Shown here piece by piece: positions 8,398 to 16,801 of a stretch of 64,000 nt of DNA; the stretch's first letter is position 1, and every line of letters begins with the position of its first letter. This DNA comes from a candidate division WOR-3 bacterium (GTDB lineage Bacteria; Hydrothermota; Hydrothermia; UBA1063): contig JBDRYS010000001.1 in NCBI GenBank assembly GCA_039803545.1, positions 1,003,406-1,067,405 of the forward strand, given 5' to 3'. The notes beneath the pieces were generated by a model, which searched no databases, was not told where the DNA came from, and was given only the letters and a program-made list of their open reading frames with translations. The translations under genes were made by a program, and so were the position numbers.

Positions 8398-10258
8398 AAG
8401 GAATCCTCATAACTACTACTGTACCACGGTCCTTCACACTTTTTAGAATTAATTCACCACCGTGGGCTTCTACCACCTTCCTCACGAAGAATAATCCAAA
8501 ACCGGAACCCTTTGCCTTAGTTGTGTAAAAAGGATTACCTGCCTTCATCAACTCTTCTTTGCTCATCCCCACGCCGCTATCCCCAACGATAACATCTACA
8601 AACTCGCCCTTCGAAACGAGCGCCACCTTAATTTCTCCATTCTGTGAAACCGCCTCTACAGAATTTCTTATCAAGTTTCTCAATGCCTCTTTAAAACGAA
8701 ATCTGTCTATTAAAATTCTCGGACAGGCTTTATAAACGGTTCTGAAAGCGATCTCCCGAGCCCTAAACTCAGGGAGGAACTCCGCAAGAACCTCTTCGAC
8801 TATTTCGCAAAGATCAACGCATTCCCAGTTTATCTTTAAAGGTGCCATAATGGAGACAAAACGGTTTACAATTTCCTTAATCTTCTCCGTCTCCTTAGAC
8901 AAAATAGTTAGAAGCTCCCTCGATTCCATCTCAGGCTGGATTACAAATTCAGAACTTAGCCTTTGAACGATCATACTTATCGAATTGAGGGGATTCTTTA
9001 TTTCATGAGCCACCTGGGCAGACATTTCTCCAAGGAGCTCAATCCTCTCGGCCCTCTCAACCTTCTCTTCAAAAACCGTGCTTTCTACAATTAACAAGGT
9101 TGCCACCCTTTTATTGTTGTGGGAAAGGACTGGGACCGCGGTATATCTGAGCCTTTTAAGGGTATCCTTCTTAACGTAAACTTCCAAGACCGGTAAATCG
9201 GGCAAGATTTCACTTAACTTTAATTCCCTCGCTTTCTGTTTTGAAACCCTTAAAATTCTATAAAACTCTTCATTGGCAAAGATGAGACTGTCATCCTTTG
9301 CAAAAATTGCCACCCCAAGGGGTACATTACTTAGAAGGGTGTCAAAGCTTGAAAGTTTGAGCTGAAGGCGTTTCCTTGAATAGATAAGAGAAAGCGCAAT
9401 ATAAAGGAGTACGAACAAAAGGAGATGAAGAAATGCGAGATTTCTTACAAAACCCTTGTATGCTGAGGTATAGTAAGACCTCGATATGCCAAGTCTAATA
9501 ATGCCTTTGTAAATACCAGGCAGTTCAAAAGGCATTGAAATTTCAAGTACCTCTTCTCCTGAAACCTTCACCACCCTTGAGTATGACTTCTTCCCTTCAA
9601 AGACTTTCTTAAGAGGAGGGTCTTCATCAATATCGCTTATATCCTCAGGCACCTTTACACCAAACCATACCCCCTGCGTATCCTGAATTGCAAGATAGGC
9701 TATCTTCCTATCATTTTCAAGAGAATTCAAAAGCTCGCTCGTGCCGACGCTTAAACGACGATTCATTATATCTCCTCTTACCACATAAAAGACTGCGATT
9801 CTATTTCCAATTCTCGAAGCGAGATTGACGGAATAATCATTTTCGTAAGGGTAAAGATCCTGTTGGCTAAATACCTGTTTATCAAATCCAAGTAAGATCG
9901 AATCAGCCTTAGGATTTGGCGGAAAAGCATCTACCACGTTAAGATTTGCATCAAGGAACAATATACCGGAGATCTCTGTTACCTCTTTAAGCCATTTCAA
10001 ATTCTGCAAATTATAAGAGGGATTCTCCGAAAGCCATTCTTCTGCCTTCAAAAGATTTTTTACCACATAAAATTCCTGTTCCTTCTGAGTCCTGATCACC
10101 GTCTGAAGCGAGGTGACAAGAATACTCCTCAAAGTCTTGACATCCTCAAAAACCACGTGATCCACACTACTCTTTAGAAACCGTAAATTCAATGAAAAGG
10201 AAAGGACTAATACGACAAAAGAAATGAGCAAGGCAACGTAAAAATTCCGCTCCTTCAT
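8375..10258 (-). CDS. Membrane sensor histidine kinase (NtrB-like)
   Basis: This is the likely partner of the downstream NtrC-type regulator. The 627 residues have one N-terminal helix (about 7-28), a periplasmic sensing domain of about 240 residues, a second helix (about 277-298), a PAS domain, the H-box AHEIKNPLNSISMI and an ATPase domain with NLIRNSVEA, GDSGVGMS and GSGFGLFFVRK. The signal sensed cannot be read from the sequence. The start is an ATG with no Shine-Dalgarno sequence, preceded at seven bases by a -10 box, so translation is probably leaderless. It is divergent from the SLOG gene at 10338. Confidence 0.92.
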   Translation of the reverse strand: MKERNFYVALLISFVVLVLSFSLNLRFLKSSVDHVVFEDVKTLRSILVTSLQTVIRTQKEQEFYVVKNLLKAEEWLSENPSYNLQNLKWLKEVTEISGILFLDANLNVVDAFPPNPKADSILLGFDKQVFSQQDLYPYENDYSVNLASRIGNRIAVFYVVRGDIMNRRLSVGTSELLNSLENDRKIAYLAIQDTQGVWFGVKVPEDISDIDEDPPLKKVFEGKKSYSRVVKVSGEEVLEISMPFELPGIYKGIIRLGISRSYYTSAYKGFVRNLAFLHLLLFVLLYIALSLIYSRKRLQLKLSSFDTLLSNVPLGVAIFAKDDSLIFANEEFYRILRVSKQKARELKLSEILPDLPVLEVYVKKDTLKRLRYTAVPVLSHNNKRVATLLIVESTVFEEKVERAERIELLGEMSAQVAHEIKNPLNSISMIVQRLSSEFVIQPEMESRELLTILSKETEKIKEIVNRFVSIMAPLKINWECVDLCEIVEEVLAEFLPEFRAREIAFRTVYKACPRILIDRFRFKEALRNLIRNSVEAVSQNGEIKVALVSKGEFVDVIVGDSGVGMSKEELMKAGNPFYTTKAKGSGFGLFFVRKVVEAHGGELILKSVKDRGTVVVMRIPYAKDRRC

Positions 10259-10265
10259 CGATTTA

Positions 10266-10294
10266 ATGATAATTTACAAAAGGCGTAAAGGCAA
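10266..10294 (-). promoter_or_regulatory. Leaderless promoter of the histidine kinase gene
   Basis: On the minus strand TTGCCT (10289-10294) and TATCAT (10266-10271) are 17 bases apart. The -10 box ends seven bases before the ATG at 10258, so transcription should start at about the first codon. Confidence 0.5.
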
Positions 10295-10302
10295 AGGTAA
10301 TT

Positions 10303-10331
10303 TTGTCTTTACAGCTGCATTATTATAAAAT
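10303..10331 (+). promoter_or_regulatory. Leaderless promoter of the SLOG-hutH pair
   Basis: TTGTCT (10303-10308) and TAAAAT (10326-10331) are 17 bases apart, and the -10 box ends six bases before the ATG at 10338. No Shine-Dalgarno sequence is present. This promoter faces away from that of the histidine kinase within one 79-base gap. Confidence 0.5.
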
Positions 10332-10337
10332 TTCAAA

Positions 10338-10796
10338 ATGCGCAAGTTGATTGGTGTGATTGGACCTTCGGAACCTACCGAAGACGCGAAGGAATTTGCA
10401 GAGGAGTTGGGAAAACTTATAGCAAAGGAGGGATGGGTATTACTCACGGGAGGGAAAGGCGGCGTAATGGAATATGCCTCAAAAGGCGCTAAGGAAGCTG
10501 GAGGGTTAACAGTGGGTATCCTTCCTGAGTCTAACAAAAATTTTGCAAACAGATACGTAGACATTGCTATAACTACTGGGATGGGGGAAGCCCGAAATAT
10601 AATTTTGGTAAATTCTTCCGATGCTGTTGTCGCAGTAACCCTTTCGGCTGGGACACTCATAGAGATCGCAACAGCATCAAAAATTGGGAAAATTCTTCTG
10701 GTGTACAAAGTCCCTGAAATACCAGGAGTAGATTTGTTAAGGGTTTCATCTCCCGAAGAAGCAATTGAAATTTTGAAAAAATCTTTAAAGGAGTAA
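10338..10796 (+). CDS. SLOG-fold (TIGR00725-type) nucleotide-binding protein
   Basis: The 152-residue product is a Rossmann-like SLOG protein of the type often labelled possible lysine decarboxylase or TIGR00725: IGVIGPSEPT at the N-terminus, LLTGGKGGVMEYASKGAKEAGG, and a C-terminal TLSAGTLIEIATA. The cytokinin-activating LOG enzymes have PGGxGTxxE at that last place; here the two glycines are replaced, so LOG phosphoribohydrolase activity is doubtful. It lies four bases before hutH and probably shares its transcript. Ligand and role are unknown. Confidence 0.8.
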   Translation: MRKLIGVIGPSEPTEDAKEFAEELGKLIAKEGWVLLTGGKGGVMEYASKGAKEAGGLTVGILPESNKNFANRYVDIAITTGMGEARNIILVNSSDAVVAVTLSAGTLIEIATASKIGKILLVYKVPEIPGVDLLRVSSPEEAIEILKKSLKE

Positions 10797-10800
10797 AAAT

Positions 10801-12279
10801 ATGATCGAAGTTGATGGCCACCACCTTGATCTTGAGCAGGTTTATCAAGTTGCAGTTAAAAGGGAAAAAGTAAAACTCTCCGAGAAGGCCATTGAGAGGA
10901 TAAAGGCTGGAAGAAAAATAGTAGCTGAAATGCTAAAGAGTGGAAAGCCTTACTACGGAATAAACACAGGCGTAGGAAAGCTCGCAGAGGTCAGAATTGA
11001 AAGCAAGGACATTGATGAACTTCAAAGGAATATTGTAAGGTCACACGCCGTTGGTGTGGGTGAACCCCTTTCCGAGGAGTATGTAAGGGCCTGCATGCTC
11101 CTGCGGGCAAATACCTTAGCCTCAGGCCACTCGGGAGTTAGGGTGGAAGTAGTTGAGAAGCTTTTAGAATTTTTAAACAACGATATAACGCCCTTCGTGC
11201 CCTCTAAAGGTTCAGTTGGAGCTTCGGGCGACCTTGCACCTCTTTCCCACATTGCCCTGACCTTGATAGGAGAAGGATACTGTTTAAAAAATGGTGGGAA
11301 AGTTGAGACATCAAAGGTTCTCGAGGAAAAAGGGATAAAACCACTAACCCTTAAATCAAAAGAGGGGCTCGCTTTAATAAACGGTACCCAGGCGACATCG
11401 GCAATCATATCTTTGATTCTTTATTACTCCTACATTCTAACCTACAATGCGGACCTAATTGCGGGAATGACCTTTGAAGCTTTGAGGGGAGTCGCAGAAG
11501 AGCTCGATTTGAGAATCGGGGACATCCGACCCCATCCCGGGATAAAAGCCACCTTAAACAACTTGCAAAACTTCGTTAAAGATTCAAAACTCATTCAAAG
11601 AGATAAGAAAAGGGTTCAGGATGCATATTCCTTGAGGTGTACTCCCCAGGTTCATGGGGCGGTTTGGGATGTTTTAGATTTTTCAAGAAAAATAATGGAA
11701 ATCGAGATCAACTCGGTTACCGATAATCCCGTAATCTTTGAAAATGGCGACATAATTTCCAACGGCAATTTCCACGGGCAACATCCGGGCATAGTTGCAG
11801 ATTTCCTTGGAATTGCACTCTCAATACTGGGAAATATCTCAGAAAGACGCAGCTTCCGCCTCATAACCCCAGAGCTGAGTGGACTTCCGCCCTTCCTTGT
11901 AAAAGAAAGTGGGCTGTTCTCTGGATTTATGATGCATCAGGTAACCCAGGCAAGTCTCGTCTCATTGAACAAAATCCTGGGCCATCCTGCCACCGTGGAC
12001 TCCATTCCCACATCAGGGAATCAGGAGGACTTTGTCTCTATGGCTATGAATTCGGCGCTTAAATTAAAGGAAATCTATTCAAACACAGAAAAAATCCTGG
12101 CTATAGAATATGTGATGAGCGCCCAGGCCATTGAAATCCAGGGTATAGAAATGGCCTCCACTACCTCACAAAGGCTTATCAAAAAGTTGCGTCAGCACGT
12201 TCCATTCCTCGATAAAGATAGGTTTATGCACGAAGACATCATAAAAGCTGAAAATCTCTTAAAGGAAAAGTTGCTTTAA
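10801..12279 (+). CDS. hutH: Histidine ammonia-lyase
   Basis: HutH deaminates L-histidine to urocanate, the first step of histidine breakdown. The 492-residue product carries the Ala-Ser-Gly triad (residues 141-143, in GSVGASGDLAPLSH) that forms the MIO cofactor, the active-site tyrosine in YYGINTGVG, His82 in RSHAVGVGEPL, and the conserved SVTDNPVIF, NGNFHGQHPG and SIPTSGNQEDFVSM blocks. Length is normal. GGAG precedes the ATG. No urocanase or imidazolonepropionase gene lies nearby, so the pathway is split or the enzyme serves another purpose. A tyrosine ammonia-lyase is less likely because the Ser-His pair at 81-82 is of the histidine type. Confidence 0.9.
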   Translation: MIEVDGHHLDLEQVYQVAVKREKVKLSEKAIERIKAGRKIVAEMLKSGKPYYGINTGVGKLAEVRIESKDIDELQRNIVRSHAVGVGEPLSEEYVRACMLLRANTLASGHSGVRVEVVEKLLEFLNNDITPFVPSKGSVGASGDLAPLSHIALTLIGEGYCLKNGGKVETSKVLEEKGIKPLTLKSKEGLALINGTQATSAIISLILYYSYILTYNADLIAGMTFEALRGVAEELDLRIGDIRPHPGIKATLNNLQNFVKDSKLIQRDKKRVQDAYSLRCTPQVHGAVWDVLDFSRKIMEIEINSVTDNPVIFENGDIISNGNFHGQHPGIVADFLGIALSILGNISERRSFRLITPELSGLPPFLVKESGLFSGFMMHQVTQASLVSLNKILGHPATVDSIPTSGNQEDFVSMAMNSALKLKEIYSNTEKILAIEYVMSAQAIEIQGIEMASTTSQRLIKKLRQHVPFLDKDRFMHEDIIKAENLLKEKLL

Positions 12280-12283
12280 GAAG

Positions 12284-12811
12284 TTAAATCCCTGCAGCAA
12301 CAGGGCAAATTATTTTAAGCTCCTTGAATTCGGCTTCGTTAGCGAGTTCAAAGGCTTTAACTTCAATGTTCAAACCCCACACCGTTCCCCTAACACCTTT
12401 GCCTTCTTTGAGGTAACTCCATTTAGAAAAGGCCTGGGACCTAAATTTAGATTCATTCACAGAAATCACTATGTAGACTTTCCCCCTCTCCATGGTATCA
12501 AGGTCCTCAAGCGAAGGAACAGCCTCCGCAGGTAGATTTTTTAAACCGGTATGGGAGTGAAAGTCACCGATCACTTCAAGACCCATTTGAAGATTCTTTA
12601 TAATTTCATCCACTCTCCTCTCCCTCTTCCTGTTGAGCTCTACTGAAAAAGGGCTCCTCTTGGCACTTATAATTGGTACAGCATGTTCAACCACATAACC
12701 ATAATTGAGCTTGTATCCCAAAAGTAATCCGTAGTTCTCTAACTTGTAGGTTTCAACGGTAGAAATTATCATGCTCAAAAAGGCAGGCGGTTCAATGACC
12801 ACTCTTTTCAT
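12284..12811 (-). CDS. JAMM/MPN-domain (JAB1-like) metalloprotease homologue
   Basis: The 175-residue product is a stand-alone JAB/MPN-like domain. Seen are a first strand and helix (NYGLLLGYKLN), a glutamate in VVEHAVPI, then GDFHSHTG and SLEDLD, which together resemble the JAMM zinc signature HxH...SxxD. The gap between the HxH and the serine is longer than the usual seven residues. JAMM enzymes cleave isopeptide or peptide bonds, often removing ubiquitin-like tags. The gene overlaps the end of the histidine kinase gene by 20 bases, so it ends the four-gene operon. Its substrate is unknown and activity is inferred. Confidence 0.72.
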   Translation of the reverse strand: MKRVVIEPPAFLSMIISTVETYKLENYGLLLGYKLNYGYVVEHAVPIISAKRSPFSVELNRKRERRVDEIIKNLQMGLEVIGDFHSHTGLKNLPAEAVPSLEDLDTMERGKVYIVISVNESKFRSQAFSKWSYLKEGKGVRGTVWGLNIEVKAFELANEAEFKELKIICPVAAGI

Positions 12812-13979
12812 TCAGTCTCACCTCAAAAACGGTTTCCACAAAAGGTTCCGATCTTATCAGCCTTATTTTTCCACCATGAATTTCCTCAACAATCCTTCTC
12901 GCAAGAAGTAGCCCAATTCCCCAACCATGCTCTTTGGTTGAAAAGGACTCTCTGAAAACCTTTTTTGCCATTTTTGCATCCAGTCCTTTGCCGTTATCGA
13001 CGAATCTAACTACAACCTCTCTACCCTCTTTGAAAGCCTTAACCAGAATCTTCCCATTGGGCCCAAGGGCCTCATAAGAGTTCTTAATCAAATTTTCAAA
13101 AGCCCAGGCAAGGAGCTCTCTATCGGCTTCAACCACAAGGTTACTCTCGCATTCTAATGATACATCGATGTTTTTCAGAAATCTCTCCTTTAACTCTTCA
13201 ATAAGCCCCTTGAGCAATTCATCAACATAAACCACATCTTTCTTTACTTCTCCACCCACGCGGGAAAATCTTTGTAAAATCGACCTAAGCCTTAAGACAT
13301 CCTTTTCCATTGCCGTTATAACTCTATCACTGCAATTTCCTGCCTTCAGAAACTCAAGCCATCCCATTAAGGCTGAGACAGGAGTACCCATCTGATGAGC
13401 GAGCCCCCTCGCGAAGTTCGCCCATATAGTTTCAATTTCGTAAGTATGGATCACCCTTCCCGCTTCGACTAAAAAGATCGAAGCTACAAGGCTAATCACC
13501 AAAACAACGAAAGGAAGCAACCTTATCCAGGACGTATACTTCGGGTATCCGTAATAGATGTATCCCACAACCTCCTCACCCTTTCTAACTTCGTATGGAT
13601 CATGTTTTTCACCGAGTTTTCCCATCCAGGAGATGAGTTTCAAATAATCGGGATCATCCTTTAAAAGGTCGGGTCGGTAAAGCATATTGAGGGTATATTT
13701 CTCTGCTGGAACATCTATGGAAGCCCATGCTATTGGCAAACCAAGCTCATTTGTCATAACTAAGGGAAAATTAACTTCACGAAGGATCTCTTTTATCTCT
13801 TTGAAAGCCGACTCCATATTGTCAGAATGGGCAATTATTGAGGAAACTAACAGAGTAATCGCCTTTGATTCAGCATCAACCCCCTTCTCAATTTTCTTCG
13901 AAACAGGGAAAATCAGCGCGAGAGAAAGGATAAACAGAATTCCTGCAAAAATGACGATTCTGTAGCTTACTCCTCTCAT
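12792..13979 (-). CDS. Membrane sensor histidine kinase with HQMGTP-type H-box
   Basis: The 395 residues have an N-terminal helix (about 7-28), a short extracytoplasmic region, a second helix (about 152-172) and then the catalytic core. The phospho-acceptor region reads LAHQMGTPVSALMGWLEFL, with a GTP where most kinases have a KNP or RTP. The ATPase domain has NLIKNSYEALG, DNGKGLD and HGWGIGLLLARRIVE. No response regulator gene is adjacent, so it is an orphan here. It overlaps the ABC transporter gene by four bases (ATGA) and the JAMM gene by 20, indicating one transcript and a likely envelope-related signal. Confidence 0.88.
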   Translation of the reverse strand: MRGVSYRIVIFAGILFILSLALIFPVSKKIEKGVDAESKAITLLVSSIIAHSDNMESAFKEIKEILREVNFPLVMTNELGLPIAWASIDVPAEKYTLNMLYRPDLLKDDPDYLKLISWMGKLGEKHDPYEVRKGEEVVGYIYYGYPKYTSWIRLLPFVVLVISLVASIFLVEAGRVIHTYEIETIWANFARGLAHQMGTPVSALMGWLEFLKAGNCSDRVITAMEKDVLRLRSILQRFSRVGGEVKKDVVYVDELLKGLIEELKERFLKNIDVSLECESNLVVEADRELLAWAFENLIKNSYEALGPNGKILVKAFKEGREVVVRFVDNGKGLDAKMAKKVFRESFSTKEHGWGIGLLLARRIVEEIHGGKIRLIRSEPFVETVFEVRLNEKSGH

Positions 13980-15775
13980 AGTGAGTATTGGAATTGGGCG
14001 TCAAAAAGTCTTTTGTATAATTCACAACTCTGATAGAGTTCGTGGTGCTTTCCCACAGCAATAACTCTCCCGTCATCCATTACCACTATCTTATCTGATG
14101 ATAAAACCGTTGCAAGACGGTGCGCGATAGTGATCACCGTCGTATCCTTTCCCATCTCCATTAAGGCCTCTTTAATTGCCTCTTCTGTTTCTGAATCGAG
14201 GGCTGAAGTGGCCTCGTCAAGGACAAGCAGAGAAGGATTCCTTAATAGGGCTCTGGCAAGGGCAATTCTTTGCCTCTCTCCCCCTGAAAGGGTAGTGCCC
14301 CTTTCTCCAACATTAGCATTTAATCCTTCAGGGAACCTCTCATAAATTTCTTCTACCCTTGTTTTTTTGCAAATATCGATTAAAATCTCCTCATCAACCC
14401 TTTCAACTGCATACAGCAGGTTATCCCTGATAGTCCCACCAAACAATAATACTTCCTGAGGCACAACGGCCACCTTTGCCCTGAAGGAGTCATAATCGTA
14501 TTCATAAAGGCTTATTCCATCTATGAGAATTTCACCTTCATCCACTTTATAAAAGCCAAGAATAAGATCAACTAAGGTTGTCTTACCGGCACCCGTGGGA
14601 CCTACAATTGCCACCTTTTCTCCCTTTTTAATCTCGAGATTTATGTTTCTCAAAGTGAAACCAGTTTCGGGGTAAGAAAAGCTGACATTTTTAAGCTCAA
14701 TTCTGTCCTTAATCCCTTGAAAGGGAATTTTCCCCTCCCACTTATACTCAGGCAAATCGAAAATTTCTAAAAGCCTTTTCGAGGCGGCTGCGCCTTCCTG
14801 CAAATAAACATTGATCTGAGACAAATGTTTAAGGGGTGAGATCATCATAAGGGCTGCTGCAAGAAAGACAAAGAATCTGTCAGGGGTCAAAATGTGTAAC
14901 TTAAAGATGAGAACGCCACCATATACGAGAAGCATCGCAGCCACCGTCATTGTGAGGAACTCTGTCAAGGGTGAAGCTAAGGCTCCAAGGTAATGAAACC
15001 GGAGAACCGACCGGAAATAGTCCTTAGAACTTTTATTGAATCTTTCCTCCTCTTTTTTCTCAGTTCCAAAACTTTTCACCACTTTAATACCGGTAAGAGT
15101 TTCGTAAAGCACCGTTGCAATGTTGCCCATCTTCTCCTGAGATATTCTCGACCTTTTACGCAATTTTCTACCCACAGCTGTTATAACAAGAAGGGTAGCA
15201 GGAATCACCAGAAGGGCAAAAAGGGTCAGATGCCAGCTGGCTAAAAAGGCAAGAATCAAATAGGCAATTAAAGTTGAAGTTTCGCTAATAAGGACGTAAA
15301 TACCATGAGTTATAGAGGTTTTCAGTAGGTTGATATCATTTATAAAATGAGAAATAACCTCTCCGGAACTTTTCCTGTGAAAAAAGGAAAGAGGTAAGGA
15401 GAGTATTTTTTTAAAAAGGGCCTCCCTCAGGTCCTTTACAACCTTCTCCTGGACATAAACCCCTGACAACTTTTGAAAATAAGTAATGATGGCTTTTACA
15501 AAGTAAAAGGCAATGATTAATATGGCAAGATTCCTAACAGCCTCTAAGGGTGGAACCTGAAGTATAAATCTGTTGAATAATTTTCCTATGATGGGCAGTT
15601 TTTTCTCTGAATAAGGCGGGGCTTTTTCACCGTAAAAGAGCATTTTGAGAACCGGCGAAACAACTCCCAAAGAAAAGCCGTTAAGCATCGAAGAAATTGT
15701 TAATAGGAGAAAGGCAACGATAAATGAAGCTAAATTTCTACGGACAAAACGAAGCATTCTAAGATATTCTTTCAT
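13976..15775 (-). CDS. ABC exporter, MsbA-like (fused membrane and ATPase domains)
   Basis: The 599-residue product has six membrane helices in about residues 15-320 and an ABC ATPase domain with Walker A GPTGAGKTTL, signature LSGGERQRIALARAL, Walker B LLVLDEATSALD and the switch histidine in TVITIAHRLATV. Length and domain order fit lipid flippases of the MsbA type, which move lipid A-core across the inner membrane as homodimers; multidrug exporters share the same form. The adjacent GT-B-like gene supports a lipid or glycolipid substrate, but that is inference. Confidence 0.88.
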   Translation of the reverse strand: MKEYLRMLRFVRRNLASFIVAFLLLTISSMLNGFSLGVVSPVLKMLFYGEKAPPYSEKKLPIIGKLFNRFILQVPPLEAVRNLAILIIAFYFVKAIITYFQKLSGVYVQEKVVKDLREALFKKILSLPLSFFHRKSSGEVISHFINDINLLKTSITHGIYVLISETSTLIAYLILAFLASWHLTLFALLVIPATLLVITAVGRKLRKRSRISQEKMGNIATVLYETLTGIKVVKSFGTEKKEEERFNKSSKDYFRSVLRFHYLGALASPLTEFLTMTVAAMLLVYGGVLIFKLHILTPDRFFVFLAAALMMISPLKHLSQINVYLQEGAAASKRLLEIFDLPEYKWEGKIPFQGIKDRIELKNVSFSYPETGFTLRNINLEIKKGEKVAIVGPTGAGKTTLVDLILGFYKVDEGEILIDGISLYEYDYDSFRAKVAVVPQEVLLFGGTIRDNLLYAVERVDEEILIDICKKTRVEEIYERFPEGLNANVGERGTTLSGGERQRIALARALLRNPSLLVLDEATSALDSETEEAIKEALMEMGKDTTVITIAHRLATVLSSDKIVVMDDGRVIAVGKHHELYQSCELYKRLFDAQFQYSL

Positions 15776-16620
15776 TTCTTGGGGCTAATTAAAGGGGCAA
15801 GGCCTTTTTTAAAATCGCCCTTGTCAATGACAAGCCTGCCCATTTCCCTTGGCAGGTACTTTGATTTTTCAGGGAAAAGATAGGTTTTAATACCAAGTAC
15901 CTGGGCGGGATAGGTGTATATTGAAGCCTCTGACAGGAATAGGTCCGCCAAGGACAAAACCGCCAAAATAAGCTTAGAATCCATTACCAAGAGAGAACCC
16001 CTATCAATGAAGGTCAACCTCTCTTTTGTAATGTAAGCCAGATACTCCTTTACAAGAGCCTCCCGCTTTGGATTAAGATCACTTACAACAAGGATATTCT
16101 TCTCACTGTGTCCTTTAAACTTTATATAATCCCTGGCCTTTGCCTTCTCTTCGTTTGTAAGAGAAATTTGGAACTCCCTATGAGGAATACCAAGGGTTGA
16201 GGCAAAATTCCGATAAATTGTATCCGCTTGTTCAGTTAGCGGCTTAAATACTACTGTAAAATTCTTTAAGTCTTCCTTGGAGACTGCAAAAGAATTTACA
16301 GGATACTGAAAATCATACCTTTTGGGGTTCTCATAATCGAGGTTTATCAACGCAGTTATCCCCCTCTCATTATGGACCGCTTTAAGAAAGTCTTTCTCTT
16401 TCTTAAACTTAAACCAGTATATGTGCTCTGGAAAAATGGCTTTAATAAGTTCAACCTTACCATCTACAGGATAAAAAACGTGGCTGGCCTTCTTAAAATA
16501 ATGGATGAAATTCCATAGAGAAAATAGAGAATAGGAGAAAAGCAAGGGGTTCTCGGGAATTGTAAACACACACCGTTGTTCCTGGCTAATCTTCCCGTTA
16601 AAAAAGAACTTCGACTGCAT
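15772..16620 (-). CDS. Possible GT-B (family 9-like) glycosyltransferase
   Basis: I do not recognise this 282-residue protein with confidence. The C-terminal half has a pattern like heptosyltransferase-type GT-B folds: ILVVSDLNPKREALVKEYL, then LAVLSLADLFLSEAS, then YPAQVLGIKTYLF, where GT9 enzymes have a nucleotide-sugar pocket. The N-terminal half is divergent. The frame extends to 16665, but the ATG at 16620 is chosen because TTGATT-17-TATCAT lies six bases before it. It heads an operon with an MsbA-like exporter, which fits glycolipid synthesis. The missing clear GT9 signature could mean a degenerate or different enzyme. Confidence 0.5.
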   Translation of the reverse strand: MQSKFFFNGKISQEQRCVFTIPENPLLFSYSLFSLWNFIHYFKKASHVFYPVDGKVELIKAIFPEHIYWFKFKKEKDFLKAVHNERGITALINLDYENPKRYDFQYPVNSFAVSKEDLKNFTVVFKPLTEQADTIYRNFASTLGIPHREFQISLTNEEKAKARDYIKFKGHSEKNILVVSDLNPKREALVKEYLAYITKERLTFIDRGSLLVMDSKLILAVLSLADLFLSEASIYTYPAQVLGIKTYLFPEKSKYLPREMGRLVIDKGDFKKGLAPLISPKK

Positions 16621-16626
16621 AGGAAA

Positions 16627-16655
16627 ATGATAAAATATAAGGTAGATTAAATCAA
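16627..16655 (-). promoter_or_regulatory. Leaderless promoter of the GT-ABC-kinase-JAMM operon
   Basis: On the minus strand TTGATT (16650-16655) and TATCAT (16627-16632) are 17 bases apart; the -10 box ends six bases before the ATG at 16620. No Shine-Dalgarno sequence is present. Confidence 0.5.
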
Positions 16656-16665
16656 GAAAAAACAT

Positions 16666-16694
16666 TTGATTGATTGTGAAAAATATGCTATAAT
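16666..16694 (+). promoter_or_regulatory. Promoter of tRNA-Leu(GAG)
   Basis: TTGATT (16666-16671) and a consensus TATAAT (16689-16694) are 17 bases apart. The -10 box ends 19 bases before the mature tRNA 5' end, giving a short 5' trailer for RNase P. It lies back to back with the minus-strand promoter at 16627-16655. Confidence 0.7.
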
Positions 16695-16713
16695 TTTTTT
16701 ACTCTTTAAAAAC

Positions 16714-16798
16714 GCCGGGGTGGCGGAATTGGCAGACGCACATGGTTGAGGGCCATGCGGGAGCTAATCCCATGCGGGTTCAAATCCCGCCCCCGGCA
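16714..16798 (+). tRNA. tRNA-Leu(GAG)
   Basis: The 85-base sequence folds as a class II tRNA: acceptor GCCGGGG pairs with CCCCGGC, the anticodon stem CATGG/CCATG encloses loop TTGAGGG with anticodon GAG, there is a long variable arm, and the T arm is CGGGTTCAAATCCCG. CCA is not encoded. It ends three bases from the convergent HD-GYP gene. Confidence 0.95.
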
Positions 16799-16801
16799 TG
16801 T

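Noticed and set aside
7078..10258. Sigma-54 promoters (TGGCAC-N5-TTGCA) regulated by the NtrC-type protein
   Set aside because: I looked at TGGCAC-like sites throughout; none had a proper -12 half in front of a gene.
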